Below, one piece after another: positions 46,151 through 58,900 of a DNA stretch of 64,000 bases (positions are counted from its first letter, which is position 1; every line of letters begins with the position of its first letter). The DNA is from Pipra filicauda (taxonomy: Eukaryota > Chordata > Aves > Passeriformes > Pipridae), in the NCBI RefSeq assembly GCF_003945595.2, contig NW_024104318.1:124001-188000 (forward strand). Direction: 5' to 3'. The notes under the pieces were generated by a model. The model did no database searches, was not told the origin of the DNA, and saw nothing but the letters and a program-made list of their open reading frames with translations. The position numbers and the translations under genes were made by a program.

Positions 46151-49100
46151 TATTTTTATGTGCCTTATGAAAGACTTTCAGCAGAAAGGCTTTGATTTTA
46201 GTTGTGTAGGTGCACTTGTTCAGGTCTCAGTGATGCTGTCTACGACTTGAAAAAGCTCATAAGAAGCATCACCACATTTTCTTACCTTGTTGCAATTCAA
46301 ATTAATTTTAGAGACTGAGTTCTGATACATCTAAATATAGAAAAATGTGCACTTGTAGTCTGTACTTGTTATTTATACTAACATGCACTGGTAGCAGAGC
46401 TGGCAAAGACTCACTCAAAGCCATTTTCAGCTGAGAGGTAGCACTTAAATCCCCTTCCAGCTGAGACAAGCCCAGTGCACAAGTTTTCTCTCTTTGACTT
46501 TTATCTCAAGGAGGTGGCAGGCAGTGGTTTCAGCTTGTAATGAGCACCTTTTGCTCCCGCCTCTCCAGAACAGAGGTGAGCACTCATGCAGTGAGAGCTG
46601 CAGTCTCAGTTGAAAAGCAGTGACTAGGTGGTGGGCAGAAGGAGTTTTTGGAATTTCTCAGCCTGTCATGGTTCTGTGCTAATGTAGAAGAGCCTGATGG
46701 CAGAGACTGAAGGCCTCTGTATCCTCACTGGTCACATGAGGTCAAAGCTTGAGCTCACAACAGGCCAATCTACCAGTGAGGCCTGAAGAACAGAATAAGT
46801 ATTTATTACTTTACAAACCTATCCTTCCCCGAAGACTTCTGCACTTATTACTAGACTGAGAGGCATAGTCTTTACATTGGAAATAAGTAACAGAATCAAT
46901 ATTTAAAGTAGAAGCATGAATTAGTTCTAATTTGTGACATAATATAAAGTCAACCAATATTTCTTTTTTGCAGCTGTCTTGCTAGTTCTCATAAACTGAA
47001 ATATAACCCAATTATCCATTTGGAAAACCATAGCATTGATTTAGACGTAAAAGGACACAGGCTGGCAATGAGTTAATTAACTATTATTCTCATCCCTAAG
47101 ACCAGTCTGCTCTCTCTATGGTATCTCTCAAACCCATCACATTTACTACATCTCCTATAAAAGTAAATATAAGTAAAATTAGAAAAGGCTGGAAAAAAAA
47201 AAAAAAAAGAATAGCAAGGTGACATGACTACTTTCAATATATTTTTTTTCCTGAAAGTTTGTTCCTGGCAATATTACAGCTCTGGAAGAGAAGTTTAATG
47301 TGTATCTATTTGCATAATTTCGGTAGCCCACTTGCCTAAATCCAGCTACTAGATTAGCGGCACTCTCCCAGACATTCTATCCAACAAAATAGCCCACTAA
47401 GCACAGTGCTTCTCCAAAAGCAGGTTTGTTTTCGTACAGAGCTTCAGGATATATTTGTCCTTATTTATAGTCTTGAGCTTGGCCACATGACCTGCAATCA
47501 ATTCAAGTTTATTTTCTGTACACAAACTACCTCTATCACTAAAATTAACAGTGCGAGAAAGAAACCTCCACTAAATTGTCACATGCCTCCCTTTGAAAGC
47601 ATGTGGGGTATGGGCAGTTTTGAGGGGAAAAAGCAGTTTGTTGGGTCCTTTGCAAGCTAAATCAAGCCCATTAACTGACACACAGAGAAGCAATTTTATC
47701 CTAGCAGAAAAACTGACGCAGGTTTCTTTCATTTTAGAGCAATGAATGAGAAAAACAGCAATTTGTACCCACAACTAGAATCTGTCAGTCACCATTGATT
47801 TCCTGTACTCCTGGGGTAGCACCACTCTGGTCAGTGTGAGACTGCATGGTAACAACACGACCCTTCTATGTCAAATGCAAAATTTAGGTAGTGGGCTGCT
47901 CTGAAGTTTGCTGCCAAATGAAACTTCTCAGTGTCTCTCTGCACTCATCCTGTTCATTTGTGGCTTATCCAAGCCATGCAGTTGAGATTTTGAAAGGACA
48001 GAGCAATTATTTAAAACTATGGTTAAGAATATTAAAGCTGTCTGCATGTAAAGGTGATTCATTAAAAATAAAATCTCTGAGGAAAGAAACTCCAGCTTTT
48101 CCTTTTATCAGTGATTCACAAATATTTCAGCAATAAAGCCTGCATGTTATTTAGTAGTGATGTAACTGGAAAGTAATTGTTAATATTTCACAGATGCTGC
48201 AGAAGATTCAGTCCTTCTTCATAAACAAATTAAGGATAAGAAAACTGACTAAGAACAGGAAAATACAAACATGCATTCTCATCAGGAACAGTAAACAAGG
48301 CCTGAGCATGAATGTGATGACTGCTCTGAGAACAATGCCTGTCTAGAGACAAGTTGGCAAAAAAGTGCTCTCTGACAACTACTTGAGAATAGATGATTTT
48401 TCATTTAATAATAATGGTGGTATCAGAAAAATACACAAGTCAGCTAATACGCAGAGGACTGTCTTATTAAAAAGCCTTCTAATATCAATTTTGTATTGCT
48501 GAAACATCAAAACAATTTTGTAATTTTTCCACAACTGAACACATGAAAATGACAGGGAAATCAAGTTGAATAACGAATTATCCTAACCAAACACACACTT
48601 AGCAATGGACATGTTTATAGCCATCTACCTTATAAGTAAAATAAGATCATGGCCTTCTACAAAATTCCATCATAATCAGTGATAAAAAAACTCAGTCTCA
48701 CTGATTTTTAACTCCCTGAAAAAGCCTTCCCCCACACCCAGCACCTTTTTGTCAGAGATAGTACAAGCTATTTAGCATATGATGTAAGATATAAGACAGG
48801 ATGTAGAAGCACACACCGATTGACTTAAAGTGCAGTTTGACTAACTCACCACAACACAATAGACTGATTAGATGCCATTCATTTCACTCAATCACATATT
48901 ATAGAAGCATCATCATCTAACAGGTATCATTTAAGTGTTAATGTTAGTTCTTCATTTTTCCAATGGCATGTAAAGTCCCGCTAGTTTGTGGGAACCCTCA
49001 TACACACAGAAGCAAGTTAGTGTCTTCAATAATTTATCATTTAACTGAGCTAGACAAGCAGGGGGTCAGAAAAAGTCTCTTCAACAGCATAATAAGGGTA

Positions 49101-50504
49101 TAGACATTTCCCAGATATCTGTACCAAAACAAGTCAAATTGGAAAGGAAACATCTATTTAGACAATGTGAACACAAAACAACATGAGCAGACTATCTGGC
49201 AGAGAGCACAAGGTATTTCTATACTTTGAGCGACTCACCTAAAAAAAAAAAAAAAGAATGCAGGAATTTGAATCAACCTTCTCTTTCTGTCATGACACCA
49301 TCTCCTCTGTGGGCTTTCCACTGCAATTTCAGTAGCTGCCCCCCAAGGATCAACAAAGTCCAGCAGCTTTCAAATGGAGCTACAACACAGAGGGCAAGCA
49401 GGAAACAGATTTTTACTTTAAATACCCTGCTCCCTAAGGCACTCCTGAGAGGACAACAACTGTATTTATGATATTGTAGCCCTCCCTGAGCTCACCAGTT
49501 ACATCCTATTCCCAGTGGAAATTTAATCACTGATTTTATGAAGTACAGGATCAGCCACAGAGCATCTCATATCTCTGTAATCTAAAAAGAAGTCCTGTAG
49601 ACAGGCTTTCAAAAAAAAAAAAAAGCTTGTATGTCCTTGTCAGCAAGAGCCTTATCATTCCAGTAACACCTTACTTCATACAGGGAACTTTTGAATGCTG
49701 TGTAGTCCAAGCACGCCACAACCTTAGTCAAGAGCAGCTTTGCAGTGACATCAGCCAGCTTCCTCAGCAACTGTGGCTGTACCCCAACAAGTCCCATGGA
49801 TTTATATAAATCCAGTTAATTTAGGAGTTCCATAGCACACGACACCTCCATCTAGGGCAAGTTTTCCTTGCTCCAGACTTTCCCACAGGTTTCAGAGTCC
49901 TGGCAGTCCTGAACATTGGCCTTATCAGTAAAGACTACAGCAAAAAGGAATTGAGTACCCTGTCATTTGCATGTCCTTTGGTGTAGTAAATATGCAGTGA
50001 TCCAAGCCCTCTCTCTTGAGCAATGTTCTTCACAAGGACAGCTCAATCTAGAAAAAGCAGTCAAGCCATTCAGTAAGACCTGGAAGAATTTGTGCAGGAC
50101 AATACAAGCTCTGTCTATACCTTTAAATGAAACTCACTATGGAATACTTAGCTGCTACATCACTCTCCATTTCAAGATCTTTTCACACTCACTGCTCAGG
50201 TCTTTTGGGCTGCTTTGTCCTGACTTCTCAGTGGAGTAGTCTGCTCCCCATATCCCTGACCTGGCCTTCCACTGATCCCTCTAGCCTACACGATACTGTC
50301 AGTGAGTAATGACTATAGCAGTACAATAAGAAAACAACAGGGAGAGGAAAAGTACTCAAATCACCAGTCAGTCCTCCATCAGACAAAAGAGATCCACATT
50401 TGAAATGGTGCAGCTTCTCTGATCCTTCTCCCTACCAAAAGGCTGCACCTCTTCAGCATTAGGGGCCCTAAAAGACTATAATCCCTTCTGTTTGAGCTCC
50501 TGTT
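46151..50504. other. Unique noncoding DNA with simple A tracts
   Basis: A 16-base A run at 47,193-47,208 and a 15-base A run at 49,241-49,255, neither preceded by a recognisable retroposed gene or SINE. The GC-balanced stretch 46,400-46,790 has no open frame or repeat signature I recognise. Confidence 0.5.
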
Positions 50505-50617
50505 TTTTACATATATATCACTAAAATGTACACATACATATATATATATGTGTACATATGTATGTATATGTTTAAAAACAGATCCATGTTTAAACACATC
50601 CACGTTTAAATACACAC
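50505..50617. repeat. TA/TG/CA-rich repeat block with long near-palindrome
   Basis: 50,526-50,557 is a 32-bp near-palindrome with perfect 11-bp arms ATGTACACATA/TATGTGTACAT around CATATATATA. It is followed by two diverged copies of a 17-18 bp unit containing ATCCATGTTTAAA and ATCCACGTTTAAA (about 50,581-50,613), and then ACACACACA. The whole is a compound dinucleotide repeat that has partly become palindromic. Confidence 0.8.
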
Positions 50618-52115
50618 ACATATTCTAAACGTCAGAATCACATTTCCTCCATTCCAATTGATCAGTATGCTTATCAGGAGCATTTGGGATGGCAGGGCGT
50701 GCCATTTAAGTATAACAGTTTTGCATAGAATGGTGTACTATGGCAGTTTTTACAGTCTTTTATTTTAACACGATCTCTTATCCTCTTCTACATATCACAA
50801 TCTATGGGCTGAATGTGTTCTATAGGAAAGAAATTTTTCACAATTTATCTACATAGAACTTTCACAAGTCCACATTCCTCAAGTCAGAATTCCCTAAAGC
50901 ACCTTTCCCAGAAATAACAAAACACTATGTTTTTACAAAATGCGATGTCATAGGAACAGAGAAAAAGTAATCAGTCCTCGGTCCCACAAATTTCTTTTTT
51001 TTTTTTTTTTCCAAATATGCTAGACTGCTCTACCTCTTCATGTGAAGTCTTCTGATACCTGACACTTCAGCCTTCAATAAATCTTTCCTCTTGTTTATTT
51101 TCCACTAGGTTTTTCATGGATAAGCTCAGGATATGTAAGAATATCCATTTTAGCCCCTTTTATTACCAGCATTAGGCTTAACAAGGCCTCCTTCATGGTA
51201 AGTAATTCTCCTTAATTACAGTATCACAGAAACAGAGAGGGAGAGCTGCAGATTATGAGTCATAGAACCAATCACTACTTTCAAGGGTTCATCTTTGTGT
51301 ACATATTCATGTTGTTTTATTATGAAACAGTTTTAAATCACAGTTTCAAAGCTACATTTTAATTTCACTCTAATTAATGACCACTAAACCTATGAGGCAT
51401 TTTACAGAACACAGTCCCTTTTCCTCAGAATTTTAGACTAATTTCACATTTGAAATTTCAACTCTGAAGACTTGTACTATTTTAAAAATGACATCACACA
51501 TGAGCGTACTAATTATCTGAGCTCCCACAAATCAGTCCCAATAAGTAATACTCCCTTTTGGCTTTGAAATTTGCCTAATTTTATTATTTTCAAAAATCAG
51601 ACTGTTGCTTTCTTTTTCTAACACTTTCCCTATCATCATCCTACACTTTTCTTCTCTTTACTGTCATCTCATCCTAAATAAAGGCAGAAATATATTTTCT
51701 TTACAAGAAACAGGTTTTATTCTATCTCTGCATTTAAAATAGTTTCTAAGGAAGGTGAAGCAAACCCTGAATAGAGCACATATTGACAGTGCAGTGTAGC
51801 TAAGCCATGTATTGCATGCTGCTAGTTTTCTATAAGGCACCAGACATTAAAGTTGAACTTTTGCCTGGATCCTGTCATTTGAGATAATCTATTTCTGCTA
51901 GGAAACACGTTGGCAGTGGCAGGTGAGGGTCTTTATGGTCTAACTGAAATAACAATCAAACCAGGCTTTAAAGAAAAGCCAAGTATTGACCACAAGATAA
52001 AGGAGAGAAATAGCAGCTTGTAAGAGCTGACAGGAAGCCCAGCTTCCCTTACCACTTAGTTCTGTGCATGAAAAGGTCAGAACTGCATTGCAGAATTGTT
52101 CCAAGCCTTTCATAG
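50618..52115. other. AT-rich noncoding DNA
   Basis: Contains a T16 run at 50,995-51,010. A minus-strand ATG-initiated frame of 143 codons spans 52,371-51,940, crossing into the next repeat. It has no recognised domain and a weak start context (T at -3), and is not called as a gene. Confidence 0.5.
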
Positions 52116-52140
52116 AAAATAAATAAATAAATGAAATAAA
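52116..52140 (+). repeat. (AAAT)n short tandem repeat
   Basis: Imperfect AAAT tetranucleotide run with one GAAAT interruption. Confidence 0.85.
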
Positions 52141-55100
52141 CTGCTCTGTTTTTCCTCGCTGCAAGCATTTCAGCTCATTGTTGTTGGTAGATGAAAAATT
52201 TACTTGCATTTTTACTAGAAGACTCTTTCTGTTATATCTAAATGATCTTTGACAGGGCCACCCATTATGGAATAGCCTTCTGCAGTTGACAACAAAAGGG
52301 GACACATATGAAGTAACTGGACCAAATCCTAACGTAACTTCTTTCCAAATAGATTCTTTGTTCTGGCTCATTTAAGGATCACCCAAGCCTATAACATGGC
52401 ATGAGGCCCTTAATTTTCCTCTGTGGTGGGGAGTGCCTTACTTAAGTGAATCTTAGGCAGATAATGTTTGTCCACGATCAAAAAAATACATTTTGTTATT
52501 CTCTCATAACTATTAGTAAAATCCCATCTATTAACTAGGGATCATATTGTGCAGAAAAACAATTTTCTTTTTTCCCCCCCTCTAAGTTATCTGTCATTTA
52601 TCCATCTCAAGTATAGTCAATTAAGACGAGTCTACACATAAAAATGGGGCAGATATTGTTCAACAGTGTGCAGTCTCTGTAAGCAAAGGAACCATACACT
52701 TGTCAGTAAGAGTTATGGAAAAGAGTAAAGAATTGCACAAAACTGTCTTGTAAAACTAAGAAAAAATCCCTTCAAATTCAGATTTCCCTCTTTGATTTTG
52801 GATTTTTTGACAGGAGGGTTGTACTTTAAATGCAGTCCATCTCCCTTCTGATTGTTTCTATATCAAATTAGCTCTTGTTTAAATGTATAAATGTCAGTCT
52901 ATGAAGAAACAAATTCCATACGTGTACGTAAATTAGTTACGGCAGACATGAATTACATATATTTGCCTTTTTGTGTGGCAAAACTACAGCTATTCTATTT
53001 GATGTATGATTTCTTTGTTTCACAATCCAGCAGCAATCATTAGCCAGATTCACGATCATACATTTTAATGCAAGTCCATTACTTATAGTTCCCTTATGGA
53101 GGAGGGGAGTGTGTTTACCAGAGTGCCTCTGTGGTCCTCGTAACATTTCTCCAGGCTTTTCATAACCATTATTTAAAAAGATATCTACCAGAAAAGTCAG
53201 CCTTTATAGTTCACTGTTACATATCTTTCAAAGCCAAACAGTTCCATGACAGACCTGGTTACTAATTCCACTAGTTAAAAATACCTTTGCAAAAGCAAGT
53301 CTTTCAGAACCGTCTGTGAAGAGGCAAATGGTCTCATTATACAAGTGTGGAAAGAGTTGTTATCATCGGGAAGAACATAAGTTTACCATAATACACATAC
53401 TAGATTTGTTTCTATGGCTGTCACAAGTTTTCACAGACACCGTTTTGGTATTTTTAAAGGTAAGGTGGCACATAGGAGACTGAAGAAAATAATTGTCCTT
53501 TATTAGTACTGTTAAGTGGAGGATCTTAAGATAGAAAGGCACTTAACTTAAGGCCAGGCTGCTCTCCCTAGTCACGGTCTTTTATGCTGTAAAGAAAGGA
53601 CAAAATAAAGCCTAATGACCTTTACATCTCTCAAAGACCAATTTAAAAAAAAAACCCTCATGTATTTTAGACATAATCAAACCCTTTTTTTCACATTTTG
53701 TTTTCAGATTTGTATTAAATTCAAAGCATTTCAAGAAATGTGTCCTGAAATAGCATTCTACTTAAGAGGACATCTAGATATCTTTATCTGTATGAAGATA
53801 CTACTTTAACTTTACAGCTACTTGAAATTCATAGAACTTCACTAATTTAATCTAAATGCTAAAACTGGTGGAGTAAGATCAAAATTTCAAAATTGATTTC
53901 TACTTCTCATCTGTTAAATTTCACACATAAAGCAGGTTTTCCACTTTGGGCATTGGGAATATAATTCGAGTAATTTACATAATTCATATGCAACAAGGGA
54001 TAGTCTTGTAAAAACACATGCGCTGCAGGAATGAAGTTTAGGGTCAGAGAGATTAGATTTTTGCATTTGCATCTTCCAAACAGTTGTGGTTTATATTTTT
54101 TCTAGGCACATCAAACCAGAAAAAAGTATACACAGTGTAATTACTACCCTGCCCAGAGGTTCTCTACTGCTGATACACAGTGCTGCTCAAGGAAGCCAAA
54201 TGCACAGCACAACAGACACAACACACACTTAGATCAGTTTTTCTCTTTAATGCAACTTCTTTTCAAAAACTTCCCCTGGAGAATTCCTTATTATGGCAGC
54301 TTGTTTTCAGCTAACCAAACGTGTTAGAATATAACTGAACACGTAACATCCAGTAACATCCTCCTCCAGGGGGAGTCAGCCACAGCTAAAGGACTCTTTG
54401 CCCTCTTCCTGTCACAGGGCAAAGGCTTTCAGCATGTAGAAAAGGGAGTGGTGTTAAACAGCCATTTTGGGTTTTGTCAACCTGTCAGAAAAGCAGTTCT
54501 CAATATAAATATCACATACCTTGTTGAGTAAAGGGTCTCCTTCAGAAATCTTCACCTACCAGCTTGCTTCAAAACCATCTCTCTCTCTCATCACACAACC
54601 CAAATGTTGAAAGAATTTTTGTTTCACCCAGTGTGTTTTTTGACCTACTTAGATCTAAAATAACCAATTAGAAGTTTCTTTCTTCACTCATTTTGTTGTT
54701 TATGCTGTACATTGCCCAAAACTGACTAAGCAAACATTAATTCATCTTTTCCCTGCTATTTGCAGAGAAGGAAAATGACCTTAATTTCCACTGAAATCTC
54801 TTAATTACAAGCTATTTGGGAATCCTTCCTCTCTTCACCCAGTTTTGCAGAAGTGTGCATTCCATTATAAAGTTGGTTAAAAATAAATGTTTGACTGCTG
54901 AAACTACTGTCCATTTTGCAGGCTTCCTACATGCACTGATACAGAGTATTTGAAACTGTATCCCAGGGCTGCATTAATTATGCATTGCAACAGCTGCCAT
55001 GGATCCAGTAGTGCCAGCTCTTTAGGATAGGCTTTGCTATCTGAATCACGAATACCGGAGTGACACCCTGACAGCACTGTGCCTCCCATCCAGGCTGAGT

Positions 55101-58100
55101 ACAGCCATTAGTTTTGATTCCAGTGCTGCTGCAGAATGCTCTTAAACCTAGATTCAGTCATGTTAGCACTTCCTCAATGTCAAGAGCTCTGCACTATGTT
55201 TCATCTTAAATTTTATCACGAAACTGTAATGTTCCTACTTCTACACCTGGGAATTTTCAGGGATGCTATTCAGATAAACAGTGTTACAGATGACAAAATC
55301 CCTGCCCTTGGAACAGGATATTGTCAAACGTAGGAGTCCGAGAGCAAAAGTAGTAATCGTACAGAAGAACTTCATGATAGAGCTGCTCGTGTATAATGCA
55401 AAGATAAAAGACAGGACAAGGACAGGAGCAATGCTGGCAGACCAACAGAACTGCATAATGGAATGTTATGTAGGTGGAAAACACTTCTGGTTTTACCCTA
55501 AATGATAAGTTTGTATAAGATGGAGGGGACAGGAGAGAAACATTAAATACGTTGTCCTGCAGGCAAAGCACCTGCTTTTAATTAATTGAATGCAAAATGC
55601 TTGAGGTGAAATACATCTTGGAGACCATCAGTTATATTTATTATATTTTTCTGCCTTATGTTTTAATCCTCCTGAAAGGTACTGTGATCTACAGTGACAA
55701 CAATCTAATTAGAGGCCCTTGTACATACCAACCAGGAAGTTTCCAAATATAAAGCTCTAAAAATAAATTTTGAGAGTTCCAAAGCACTCTCTATTTAAAG
55801 TCTACATTAAATTCTTATGTCATGTACGTAAAAAACAGGTTTAGGAGGAGAAAGAGGAAAATATCAAGAATAAGACTGTAAAAACACAAGGGAGATCTCA
55901 TTTGTCCACCGTATAATCCCTGTAATCCATATAACATTGTATCCCCAGCTACTATTCTTTGCAGTGCTTCCCCTATTCAGGAACTCCCTTCCAGAGTAGG
56001 ACACGCATCCCTACTTCTGGCAGCATCACACCCACAGATTCAAGAAGGAGAAGAGAAGGGTGACCAATTTTTTTGAATTTCCAGGCCATAGTTTATATTC
56101 ATGAGGAATGAAATGGAGTTGAAAGCATTTTCTTTCAGGAAATGTAAGCATTTAAGAGAGTGCTTGCTGACTCTTAACTGCAGCAAGACATCAGACAAAA
56201 ATGGAGGTACACTACAGCAATTACTCTCCAATAATTTGTATTTACCTGAAACTTGTATTCACACAGTTTGATCTGTACTTCTCTTTCTGTGAAGTAATGT
56301 AGTCTGTTCTTTCACCAGCACCTGTCTCATGGAGTCAACTTCTCTTCAGATTCTCAGTCTATCATCATCTGTTTATTGACCCAAGTCATATGAGCTTAGG
56401 CAAATGGAGAGTGGCAAGACCCAGGTTCACAAATAGCTGGGAGTAGTGACCTCCTTATTATTCGCATATTTACGTTGCAACCTTTATTTTATGTCTAAGA
56501 ATATTTAAAGTCCAGGACCTGAACAACATTTTCTTTCAAAATAAAAAATATTTAGGCCCTAATCCAAATAAGCACTTAAGGATATATGTGGCATCAATTA
56601 CATTGACTCCAGTGGGATTACATGTAACTGTTGTTCTTGATTCGAGTATCCATGGACTAAATTTATGTATAGCTAGTATTATTGAATTGATCTAATTACT
56701 CTGTGTTAATTACTATGATAACCATTTCATCATTTAAATATTAAGGGTAGGACTTGCCAGTACAATAATTTTTGCTGGTCTGTGTAAGGCAAACAATAAT
56801 CCAACAACAGATTTGCTAATAGCAGATGAGCAGAAATGATCTGACAACTATTTACCATGCATTTAAAGTCTGAAATACTCATACCTCTCTGCACAAATCC
56901 TTTCTTGAGATGCTTGAAAAGAAAGTGACACTGATTTTGAAAGAATCTGTACCTGCCTATGTAGAACATACCCCACCATAGTTTAGAAACTGGCACTCGC
57001 ACTAGTTTTACCTTTACGAGTTCACAATGAGTTAACAATTAACATTTCCAGCAAATACTACAAGTACAAATTTAGAAACCAAAGGATGTACCTAGAGCAA
57101 AGCATATTGTAAATATTATAAATTTTTACTGTTCAGAAGAGGATTTTTTGTGAAAGAAGACAGGTTAATTAAAGCTATGAATCAATTCACACAGACAAAG
57201 GGATGGAAGAGAATAAAAGAGCACTCTTTTTCTTTGGATTTATTAGGTGTCTAGATATTTACAGCAGATAAAATTTTACACAGGACCACACAACAAGCAA
57301 ATACATCCCTAAAAACTTCAGCTGAACCATTCCAGACCTGGAGCAGTATACAGTGACAGTGCAGTGCTGTTACCAGCCTCCTGTTTCAGATGACTCAAAT
57401 GTACAGCAACTGAAAACACACAGATTTTTCTCAAGATGCAGTATCATTAATTGTTAATGCATACTCTGAGAATTACTTCCATTCATATTATTTGATTATT
57501 TTTAATGCTTCACTCACTATCCCTCCCAAACTTATGTTCAGAAATAGGCTTATATTCTGCTCGTTAATTTACGGTCTGAATGAAATTCCAGAAAAGATGA
57601 TAGAATACTTTTTGCTTCTCTCTGGAATTAGAAAAACTAATGTCAAAAATCCCAGAAAAGTTGGGTGTAGAGAAATCTGTTTAAGTAATTCCTGAAAGTT
57701 TTGCAGAAGTAGTACACTGAAGTGTTCAGCAGTGACTAGACTGTGTTCTGGTTCAGGCAAGCACAGGACACTAAGTATTTTAAATGTTGAACTAGCTGAA
57801 GGCATATTAACAATTCTTTTTACTGATATACTGCTTGTTATGGATATATTGCAACAATTGTTGTAGTAACTGAAATTTTAAAATGCTTCCAACTGTAAAT
57901 GCTTGGAAATACTGCAGGCTCTGCTTTAACTGCAGGTTAGCACAGGTATACTCACAGTGACTTTTATAAATTAGTCCAAGGACTAGCCTTACGAAAGTCT
58001 CAGTATGGTGACACCACTGCGGACTTATCAAGTGATTTAAGTTTCCCCATCTACATATAAAAAGGACATTTGCACATGTCCTGCAGGTACAAGCTTTGAG

Positions 58101-58900
58101 TTTTGAAAGCTGCTCAGGCACTAGAACTACCTTGAAAACCCCTGGGCTTTATTACCTCGTTGAAACTTCCTCAGTATAATTGAATTGTAATAACAATTGA
58201 ACAATAACTTCATCCTAACCTAAAAGAACACATGAGATTCTCAGTTTTAGATATTACTGAAACTTATCCCACAGACCCCATTGCATTTGACATGAAATCC
58301 AACTTTATGTGTTATAAATCTTCACACTTTGGACATTTTTCCCTTCTGAAAGGTGCAAGCACTGCCATGTCCCTGTTACCACACTTGGCTTATTTTGACC
58401 ATGGGGATTTCTCAATGGCACCTTGGTAATTCCTTAAAACACTCTCTTCTCTAAAAGCCTCAGGGCCACTCATTTAACCACAGCTATCCAGTTACTGAAC
58501 TTCCACTTTAGGTGTCTGTCTCCTACATAAGTAAAAGGAACAAAGAAGGCTATATACAAGGAAAAAGCCACACACCCTGAATTCCTTTCTGTTACATGGA
58601 GAGAGACCCAGACTGAAATGCCCGACTAGGGATTTTATAAGTGCAGTTTTCTGTGGCTGAGACCAATGGAAGGCTATACTAACAAGAGTAACGTCACATA
58701 TATTCATTCTGAATTACAAACAGGGAAATCATCTCACTTGAATATTATAGCTTTCCTTTTTTTGTACAAATTTTTTACAGTGTTTACTGTTGAAATCTGA
58801 TGTTAACGGGAATGACTAGCTAATATAATGAGAATTTTCATCTCCTGTACAATTACATCATAGCTCCTGCAAGGAAAATATTTTGGGGATGTGAACTGTG
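52141..58900. other. AT-rich unique noncoding DNA
   Basis: Nearly 7 kb without a recognised exon, RNA gene or transposon. Several overlapping short frames on both strands around 55,240-55,570 reflect a locally stop-poor stretch and match no family known to me. Confidence 0.5.

Noticed and set aside
47193..47208. A16 run as the tail of a processed pseudogene
   Set aside because: No gene-like sequence, target-site duplication or polyadenylation context upstream.
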